Origin: Microglena sp. YARC
Taxonomy: Eukaryota > Chlorophyta > Chlorophyceae > Chlamydomonadales > Chlamydomonadaceae
DNA length: 64,000 nucleotides
Direction: 5' to 3'
Assembly: GCA_022414725.1 (NCBI GenBank)
Contig: CM039462.1
Span: 44,036,993 to 44,100,992, forward strand
Shown here: piece by piece, positions 57,201-64,000 of the stretch
How the letters are laid out: each line of letters starts with the position of its first letter
How positions within the stretch are numbered: position 1 is the first letter of the stretch
The notes under the pieces: generated by a model
What the model was told of the DNA's origin: nothing
The model's input: the letters and a program-made list of their open reading frames with translations, nothing else
Database searches by the model: none
Program-made: the position numbers and the translations under genes

Positions 57201-59238
57201 TGTCTTACGGCGGTTGGGAACGAGCTGCAATTTTACATGGACAAAGCTACCATGGCGGTTGGCACCGACCACGAACACTAAAGCGCACCCGTAGAGATTC
57301 GAACACGGCACCTTTGTCGTGCCAGGAGCTCTGCCACTGAGCGATTCGTCGAACGGGGAGGTGGCCATTGATACAGATATCAGCTCCTGGCTTGTAAGAC
57401 TTTGGCCAGGGTTGGTTGGACTTGTGGTTTACAACCTTGTTGAAAGCTTGTGATGTATAACCTTGTTGAAGGCTTGTGATGTACAACCTTGTTGAAGGCT
57501 TGTGATGTACAACCTTGTTGAAGGCTTTTGATGTACAGCCTTGTTGAAGGCTTGTGATGTACAACCTTGTTGAAGGCTTGTGATGTACAACCTTGTTGAA
57601 GGCTTGTGATGTACAATCTTGTTGAAGGCTTGTGATGTATAACCTTGTTGAAGGCTTGTGATGTACAACCTTGTTGAAGGCTTGTGATGTACAACCTTGT
57701 TGAAGTCTTGTGATGTACAACCTTGTTGAAGTCTTGTGATGTACAACCTTGTTGAGGGCTTGTGATGTAGAACCTTGTTGAGGGCTTGTGATGTACAACC
57801 TTGTTGAAGGCTTGTGATGTACAACCTTGTTGAAGTCTTGTGATGTACAAACTTGTTGAAGGCTTGTGATGTACAACCTTGTTGAAGGCTTGTGATGTAG
57901 AACCTTGTTGATGGCTTGTGATGTACAACCTTGTTGAAGTCTTGTGATGTACAACCTTGTTGAAGTCTTGTGATGTACAACCTTGTTGAAGGCTTGTGAT
58001 GTACAACCTTGTTGAGGGCTTGTGATGTACAACCTTGTTGAAGGCTTGTGATGTACAACCTTGTTGAAGGCTTGTGATGTACAACCTTGTTGAAGGCTTG
58101 TGATGTAGAACCTTGTTGAAGGCTTGTGATGTACAACCTTGTTGAAGGCTTGTGATGTACAACCTTGTTGAAGTCTTGTGATGTACAACCTTGTTGAAGG
58201 CTTGTAATGTACAACCTTGTTGAAGGCTTGTGATGTACAACCTTGTTGAAGGCTTGTGATGTACAACCTTGTTGAAGGCTTGTGATGTACAACCTTGTTG
58301 AAGGCTTGTGATTTACAACCTTTGTAAAGTCTTGTGATGTACAACCTTGTTGAAGGCTTGTGATGTACAACCTTGTTGAAGGCTTGTGATGTACAACCTT
58401 GTTGAAGGCTTGTGATGTACAACCTTGTTGAAGGCTTGTGATGTACAACCTTGTTGAAGGCTTGTGATGTACAACCTTTGTAAAGTCTTGTGATGTACAA
58501 CCTTGTTGAAGGCTTGTGATGTAGAACCTTGTTGAAGTCTTGTGATGTACAACCTTGTTGAGGGCTTGTGATGTACAACCTTGTTGAAGAATTTTGATGC
58601 ACAACCTTGTTGAAGTCTTGTGATGTACAACCTTGTTGAAGTCTTGTGATGTACAACCTTGTTGAGGGCTTGTGATGTACAATCTTGTAGCTAATGCTAT
58701 TATTCTGCTGTGAACTAGGAACCTTGCAGAGCAGCGAGGGCTGCCGTTGCTACACTTGAATGCTTCACTCATATGATGGGCTTGACTTGTCAGGCTTCCC
58801 AAAGGCATTATCATGAAAGACTATTGTTGGACTTGACTTGTCAGGCAGAGGGAGAGTGCTGGCTGCGCATTCAGACTCATCTGAGTCGTTCAAATTTGTT
58901 GTTTGCTTCCAGGAAGGGAGAATGGCACATCCTAAAGCCAATATTTAGATGCGCTTATCAATCGGATTTGATGGTGAGACATACATCGGGTATACGCAAT
59001 TTCATTAACAGTGGGTATTTCATTCACATTTCAGAAATTGCCAGAAATGATCAGAAACTGCATGGGTGAGATAAGTGGGTGACAAATTGCTTGTTTTGTC
59101 TTGCAGATCTGGGAGAGATTTGAGGATTTCACTGGGAAGGAACTTGCTGCTTTAGCATGGGCTCTGCGCAAGTTCGGATACAGCCGAGAGCAAAGTGCTG
59201 TTTTTCATATGCTAGAGTGCCAAGATCGCTTGGTGTAA
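54216..59238 (+). CDS. OPR-like helical-repeat protein (organelle RNA factor)
   Basis: Known members of this class bind organelle RNAs in algae. Exons: 54216-54364, 54505-54775, 54955-55008 (tentative), 55391-55454, 56660-56808 and 59107-59238 (stop TAA), about 272 residues in phase. About six repeats are visible. The anchor Trp residues (SNTVWALAVL, ANLLWALPIL, LMVWSIG, SNIIWALAKLG, SILFWSSA, AALAWALRKFG) are mostly 37-38 residues apart, the spacing of octotricopeptide repeats, each followed by Y/H-x-P and W-x-x-x-F (HRPSQEWMLSF). The ATG at 54216 may be internal, since CTAAC and an AG acceptor lie just upstream. No RAP domain or transit peptide is seen, so the protein may be partial. The junction after 54775 is uncertain. 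The last intron holds a SINE and the 26-bp minisatellite. Confidence 0.8.
55170..55239. mobile_element. F2 foldback MITE, right half
   Basis: GGGAGCTGCCTAGACGCTGC then TGCTCGTAGTGG. OPR-like gene intron. Confidence 0.6.
56400..56629 (+). mobile_element. F3 element
   Basis: TTTTTGGCGGATCCCCCCCT to GACGCTGCATAGGACTTG. Ends about 30 bp before an OPR-like exon at 56660. Confidence 0.85.
57040..57112 (+). repeat. F6 repeat
   Basis: GTACGCCTTATTACGAGGCG to CAAGGGCCAACCACC, preceded by a ~20-base G run. Confidence 0.8.
57163..57358 (-). mobile_element. tRNA-derived SINE, head type B
   Basis: Minus-strand A box TCGCTCAGTGGCAGAGC and a B-box-like GTTCGAATCTC. Flanked by GGTGGCCATTGAT on both sides, a 13-bp target duplication. 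Confidence 0.85.
57425..58690. repeat. 26-bp minisatellite, ~48 copies
   Basis: Unit ACAACCTTGTTGAAG plus GCTTGTGATGT, with common variants GTCTTG, GAGGGCTTG, TAGAACC and two TTTGTAAAGTC units. Because 26 is not a multiple of 3, all three minus-strand frames read the same stop-free 26-residue pattern; this is not evidence of coding. It fills the last intron of the OPR-like gene. Confidence 0.95.
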
Positions 59239-59716
59239 ATGTTGACGTCTTGAGCAATCCCAAACTTCTTGGCCAGGTACTCAGTTTGCAAGGACATGCT
59301 AAGGGGGTAAGGGAGGGAAAAGGAACTTCCTCCACCTCTGCTGCATAAAGCAGTTACAATTTGAATATGGCCTTCGGTGTCTTGTTTGCTTGATCCAAGA
59401 TCTTTCTTGTGAGAGCTGAGAGCTTGCATATTTCATGAGAGATTGTGTGTGAAAGATTTGATGCAATGTTTTTATTTTCAGCTACGAGCAGCAGCTTCTA
59501 GGCAGCTCCCATGACTGGCTATTCAGCCAAACTTGGCACAACCTCGAGCACCTAGAAGCTGACACAATCAGCTTTCCAGAACTGCTTAAGTTGTTCTGTT
59601 TAGCCAAGTAATAGGCTCAGGGAGCTGCCTAGAAGCTACTAGGGAAAGCCGATAAGGAAAACTCTGATTTGATGAGATTTATGAGATAGCTGTATTGATT
59701 TTCTGGAGTGAATGCT
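59239..59716. other. 3' flank of the OPR-like gene
   Basis: Probably the 3' UTR and spacer; it contains an F2 element at 59470. No other gene seen. Confidence 0.5.
59470..59661. mobile_element. F2 foldback MITE
   Basis: Ends GAGCAGCAGCTTCTAGGCAG and GAGCTGCCTAGAAGCTACTA; centre GCTGACACAATCAGCTTTCC. Confidence 0.85.
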
Positions 59717-60650
59717 TCAAATCTTATCTGCAATTGATTGCCTTCTTGCTTCATCAATGCAGCTGCTGGATAATACTTTGTTTGTGTCACTCATGTGTTT
59801 GTTGTGGCCTTTCACATAGTGAGGGTAGTTAGCTGGTTTGAATTGTGGTAAGCTGGTTTGAATTGTGGTAAGCTGGTTTGAATTGTGGTAAGCTGGTTTG
59901 AATTGTGGTAAGCTGGTTTCAGTATGCGCATATTTACAGCGTTTGTATTTTATTTTTATGTATTTTGATTTATAGTGGCACCTTTGGTGGTGAGTATGTC
60001 CACTGCTGACTTTGGTCCGTCTCCAACTTGTTGTCGCTTGATTGACGATCAAGCGACAGCAAGTGAGGAATATTGTAGGCTTGTATGTCGGGCAGTAAGG
60101 CTCGTGATAAGGCTGAAGCAGACATAGGGAAGTGACTTCATGTGCGTGTTGCTCCAGGTCACCCTTTCTCTTAAAAGACAGGCTGCAGCCCTCAACCTGA
60201 CAGCTGTGGGGTTTGTCGGCTACATGCGTAAGTGCGTGACTCTTAAGGTTACACTTTCTCTTAAAAGACAGGCCGCAGCCCTCGACCTGACAGCTGTGGG
60301 GTTTGTCGGCTACATGCATAAGTGCGTGACTCTTCAGGTCACCCTTTCTCTTAAAAGACAGGCCGCAGCCCTCAACCTGACAGCTGTGGGGTTTGTCGGC
60401 TACATGCGTAAGTGCGTGACTCTTAAGGTTAGTAGGTTACACTTTCTCTTAAAAGACAGGCCGCAGCCCTTGACCTGACAGCTGTGGGGTTTGTCGGCTA
60501 CATGCGTAAGTGCGTGACTCTTCAGGTTAGCCTTTGTCTTAAAAGACAGGCCGCAGCCCTCGACCTGACAGCTGTGGGGTTTGTCGGCTACATGCGTAAG
60601 TGCGTGATTCTTCAGGCTCCCCTGACGCAGGATGTAGGCTATGGTTCGGT
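59717..60650 (-). CDS. C2H2 zinc-finger array protein, probably broken
   Basis: On the minus strand a ~90-bp unit encodes TFIIIA-type fingers, C-x4-C-x12-H-x3-H with linker (CQVEGCGLSFKRK.NLKSH..H, then VADKPHS). About five units lie between 60640 and 60150; KR/KT and N/D changes near the middle of each finger could alter binding. The frame 60319-59717 is open for 200 residues but its only Met is inside the array. An extra 8 bp (AGTAGGTT at about 60430) shifts the frame and brings a stop, so upstream fingers are cut off. The C-terminal part reads through a 20-bp tandem repeat. Intact exons could lie to the right; none was recognised. Nucleic-acid binding is the family role. Confidence 0.6.
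59823..59925. repeat. 20-bp tandem repeat, 5 copies
   Basis: Unit AGCTGGTTTGAATTGTGGTA, read in frame by the zinc-finger frame as a (Q/N)-rich 20-residue pattern. Confidence 0.9.
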
Positions 60651-60699
60651 TGTGTCGCAGGCCGCACGCTACGAAATCAGTTGTGTCTTAGTACGCAGA

Positions 60700-61250
60700 G
60701 CTGGGGGTCCTCCTGAACAAGCCTGTTAACGATATAAGAATTAATTTGAAAACATATCCCTGCACCGTATGTAGACGATCTGTTATTCTGTTCTTGCAAC
60801 TGCGTGACTTCATGAGTCATACAAACCGTTGGGTAAGGGAGGCCTATGTTGTGCATGTGTCCTACTGTATTTGTAAACGACACGCCAAGATATGCACACT
60901 AGCGTGTGCCGAACTGCATGCTTTTATAATTGTGTTGTATGCGGCAATCAACCAGGTGTATGCTGGAGCTCAGGGTAAGTGCCTTGTGTGAAATTGTGTC
61001 AACTATGCCCAAACTACTCAGATATATATAGGGATGGGGAACATTATAATCATATTAGCGAAATATATGCACCTCAACCTCCATATTCTGCATAATACCT
61101 ACAGTCTGAATAAAAGAGTTCCCAAGTATAAGAGAAGAAGATTTCGTATGATGTATATCGTGGGTTTATATGCCCTATCTTGGGCGTCTGGCCGTTGTTG
61201 TTGTCTTTAGGAGACAAGTCGTCCCCTAAAGTACAATACCATAGGGAAGT
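60700..61250. other. Intergenic, AT-rich, nothing recognised
   Basis: No domain-bearing frame and no member of the repeat families. Confidence 0.4.
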
Positions 61251-61595
61251 GGTAGAGCGTCAGTCACACCTAACACTACTGACATTATCAAACTCCCACC
61301 CACCACTGACTTTATTGCCACCCCTACCCAACACTACTACTCCTCCACCCCTCTAACTGACGCAGACTACGGGGCGGATTCCCTTGGGGACATCGAAGGG
61401 AACCAATGGTGGGCATGGCCTACGACAACTGCCGACAGCTACGCGCAGCGTGCGTGGGGCTGCAACAGTAAAGATGAAACCTGAGCGGCCCGCCACTACC
61501 TGTGTAAATCCTGGATTCACCATAGCACCTCAGCGCGATTTTTCCGCCACTACGCCGTAACTAAAACTTCCCACCCTGACAGGACCCGCGAGGCT

Positions 61596-63143
61596 ATGCT
61601 CTGCCCAACGGCCAACGCTCCTGCACCGCCAACTCGCTTACTCCATCTCACCTATGGCTCCCAATACAAAGCTCTCTATATTACTAGCTGGCGCAGCAAA
61701 CGCTCCTTAGACACCGACAACTCTACCAGTACTACTGTTGCCCACGTTCAGTGGGCTCCCACAACCATGCACAATGACCACATCCATTCCTACACTCAAG
61801 CTGGATATAGCATCCACTACAGCAAACCAGTCACTTCCACCATTTCTATCATCCACTGGAAACCGCAATCTCACCTCATCTCTCACCTCTGCGAAATGCT
61901 GGGGCAACAAGCCTATGACCAACTCGTCCACACCTTCAAGTCAGCCCCTTTCACCACCACTTGTCAAAATCTGAGGAAAGACTCCCACCTTACCAACCCT
62001 CAGCAGCAAGGCCAATGGACCACCACCCCAGGCTTCCAAGCTGACAACCACGCCCTTGTCCACAAATTGCTTCATGTGGATACACAAGACGGACACCCAG
62101 ACTGGGACATCCAACCACCCCTCTCCTACATTATCCAAACAGGCATCCTCACCAACAAGGATGGCCAGGACACCCACACACACAAACATCTCTCTTATCT
62201 CTACACCCCCACTGGGAAATGTATTGGGCACACCCCCAACAACAGACTTACCTCCCTCCAGCAGAATTATGAGCACTTCAAAACTACCCACCCTACCAAA
62301 TGGCAACAACTAACCCAGGGAGGAACCTACCATACAGACCTAGCTGCTCTCTTCACTAGGTACAGAGCTACCCCTGCTTCTACCAACATTCTCTCTCCCG
62401 TCCTCCACCAAGCCATAGCACAGCTAGGTATCACCCACCACCGAACTTCTACTCCTCTCAGCTATGATCAGAGCCTTCTCAGCTACTCCTCTCCTCACCC
62501 AGCTGACCAGCTCTTTGGGTCCAACGAGGACCCCTTCCACACTGTCTGGACTGGGGGCTCCCTAGTGGACATCCCTAGCTCAGTCACCCTGGCACACCAA
62601 GCACTCAGGTGGGCCCTAGCCAGTGCAGATTATGCTGAGACTTCCATTAGTCAGCCCCCCACATGCACTGTCATGCTCATCCCTGACACCTGCTATGCTC
62701 CCTACAACAAACTTCTCCACCACCCCTGGGTCCACTACATTGACTCCAGGCCCCACTCTGAACTTTATGATACCTCTGACACCTGGTTGGGCAGTAAACT
62801 TCACACCCTCCCATCAACCCAACAGTTACACCTCATCCTTATCTGCAGTCCCCAAAGTCAACCTACCTACTTTTCCAACCTTCAAGCCTTTATCCAGCTT
62901 TGGCACGACCACATGCACAGCCTCTCCCCCACTGGGAGCCCACCACTATTACCCCACCTGACACCCTCACCTCCTCCGACACTCAGATCACTTACCCTAG
63001 AAAACTCAGATCACTCACCTCAAAACCTTGGCACACTCCACACCGCGAGCACCCTCAACCTCTTACTCCTCCCACTACTCATCCATGCACATACCCAGCT
63101 ATCCTCTCTGCAGGCCTCCAGGTCTACACAGATGGCAGCCTGA
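61596..63143 (+). CDS. Retroelement ORF with a possible PCIF1-like methyltransferase region
   Basis: 515 residues, rich in His, Thr and Pro. Residues ~300-400 resemble the PCIF1-type adenine methyltransferase fold in the order of its landmarks: ADQLFGSNEDPF, a TGGS turn, a helix (ALRWALASADYAE), a core strand with VMLIPD, then a YIDSRPH segment. The catalytic NPPF expected after the GGS turn is not there (VDIPSS instead), so if related it is probably inactive. The similarity is judged by eye. Near 62900 the better frame shifts toward the RNase H part, so the last ~70 residues may be out of frame. Confidence 0.45.
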   Translation: MLCPTANAPAPPTRLLHLTYGSQYKALYITSWRSKRSLDTDNSTSTTVAHVQWAPTTMHNDHIHSYTQAGYSIHYSKPVTSTISIIHWKPQSHLISHLCEMLGQQAYDQLVHTFKSAPFTTTCQNLRKDSHLTNPQQQGQWTTTPGFQADNHALVHKLLHVDTQDGHPDWDIQPPLSYIIQTGILTNKDGQDTHTHKHLSYLYTPTGKCIGHTPNNRLTSLQQNYEHFKTTHPTKWQQLTQGGTYHTDLAALFTRYRATPASTNILSPVLHQAIAQLGITHHRTSTPLSYDQSLLSYSSPHPADQLFGSNEDPFHTVWTGGSLVDIPSSVTLAHQALRWALASADYAETSISQPPTCTVMLIPDTCYAPYNKLLHHPWVHYIDSRPHSELYDTSDTWLGSKLHTLPSTQQLHLILICSPQSQPTYFSNLQAFIQLWHDHMHSLSPTGSPPLLPHLTPSPPPTLRSLTLENSDHSPQNLGTLHTASTLNLLLLPLLIHAHTQLSSLQASRSTQMAA

Positions 63144-64000
63144 TCAAAGGTAACTCGGCCTCCCCTAGTAAAATAGGGGCTGCAGTTTATGTCCCCATCG
63201 CAGGGATGAGCTACACTATCAACCCAGGTGGGCGGGGGGCCACCAGGACTAACAACAGAGCAGAACTAGTGGCAATTCACCAAGCCATTATTAACATTCC
63301 ATACGATACTAACCTTACCCTCCACACTGACAGTCTCTGTTCACTTCAACTCATTAAAAAAATGATCCATGATCCCACCACAGCCACACGCTCCCTACAT
63401 GCTGAGCTGCTACATTCAATCCAATCTCACCTCATTCAACGAATTTTACATGGCTCACACACCACTCTTTGCAAAGTACGCTCCCACACAGGCATTCTTG
63501 GAAATAACCGGGCTGACAGCCTAGCGCGTAAGGCCGCAGATGACCCCGCCTCCAGCAGATATACTGATAACACTGGGGAAATCCCCAGACACAATGTTTA
63601 CTGGCCCACTGTCCAACCTCCTCGCACACCCATGGGAGATATCCCCCCACGCATTCTAGCACCTAACCTCACACAAGGCATCAGCTCCAACCTACCCACT
63701 TGCTGCCACCTTGGCCAACACCCGCTTAAAGGGATTTATGCAACCACCTGGGCCGATAACACTCCTCACCAACTCCCTCATGCAAGTAATAAATTTTGGT
63801 CCTCTACCCTAATCCAACATAAAACTAAATTCCACATCCTTAAAGCCCGCTGGGGTCGACTGTGGAATCGTAAACTTGCATATCGGTGGAAACTTCCTTA
63901 TATTAACAACACCCACCCGCCCACAAGCCCTCTATGCCCCATATGCCGCATCTGTGAGGACGGAGCGGGCCACATTCTGGCGGGCTGCTCACACCAGACT
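62942..64000 (+). CDS. RNase HI domain with C-terminal zinc motif
   Basis: Open to the window edge in a different frame from the ORF before it. The RNase HI domain begins LQVYTDGSLIK; the catalytic set is complete: Asp in VYTDGS, Glu in NNRAELVAIHQA, Asp in LHTDSLCSLQ and Asp in HTGILGNNRADSLAR. After a linker comes LKARWGRLWNRKLAYRW, then a Cys/His cluster (CPICRICEDGAGHILAGC), as found after RNase H in I-type non-LTR elements. The true start cannot be fixed: the frame is open for over 100 bases before 62942, overlapping the previous ORF, so a frameshift (mutation or programmed) must link them. Confidence 0.75.

Larger units (their letters stand above)
61250..64000 (+). mobile_element. Retroelement with RNase H, runs off the right edge
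   Basis: Two overlapping coding parts, an unusual upstream ORF then RNase H plus a zinc-binding motif, suggest the 3' half of a non-LTR-type retroelement. No reverse transcriptase motif (such as Y-x-D-D) was found in the part seen. In-frame coding sense extends upstream of 61596 but is broken by a TGA at about 61483. Composition is C-rich on this strand, unlike the neighbours. Confidence 0.7.

Noticed and set aside
57247..58814. Large minus-strand frames (up to 469 codons) of a 26-residue repeat protein
   Set aside because: They arise because a 26-bp unit without stops is open in all three frames; no domain, and the array lies in an intron of another gene.
60160..60640. Row of mini-exons on the plus strand (CAG/G ... 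GTAAGT at each unit)
   Set aside because: The splice-like words are the complement of conserved zinc-finger codons; the minus-strand fingers explain the periodicity.

Overview
The window is nuclear eukaryotic DNA: its genes are split into many short exons with GT-AG introns, and the introns are packed with small repeats. The gene set points to a green alga or close relative (Viridiplantae). It holds a chloroplast ClpF-like adaptor, a 38-residue OPR-type organelle RNA protein, a plant-type cationic amino-acid transporter, an Aurora/CALK-like kinase, and short CCCTAAA telomere-type runs. The species cannot be named from this sequence, and lineage is inference.

Layout. 0.8-8.0 kb: a RanBPM-like SPRY-LisH-CTLH gene on the minus strand, running off the left edge. 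8.3-16.0 kb: a ClpF-like UVR/YccV-domain gene on the plus strand, divergent from the first across about 400 bp. 16-18 kb: no recognisable gene. 18.1-30.6 kb: a head-to-tail satellite of ~1.37-kb units, split by a decayed Ty1/copia element (21.9-27.3 kb). 31.7-43.3 kb: a nine-exon protein kinase gene. 43.3-48.2 kb: repeats only. 48.2-51.1 kb: a cationic amino-acid transporter (minus). 51.4-54.2 kb: G-rich DNA and a 0.38-kb tandem duplication. 54.2-59.2 kb: an OPR-like gene. 59.7-60.7 kb: a C2H2 zinc-finger array (minus). 61.2 kb to the end: a retroelement with RNase H and an odd upstream ORF.

Exon models were built by hand from GT-AG signals, phase agreement and protein-family patterns. Internal exons of the RanBPM, ClpF, kinase and transporter genes join in phase throughout. 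The 5' ends of the transporter and the OPR gene, and the 5' UTR of the kinase, are uncertain.

The most striking pattern is in the introns. In the ClpF-like and kinase genes many exon-intron junctions are locally amplified: tandem arrays begin exactly at, or contain, the real splice donor or acceptor, making rows of decoy splice sites. The introns also carry at least seven short interspersed families (called F1-F7 here) and a tRNA-derived SINE with two different tRNA heads on one body.
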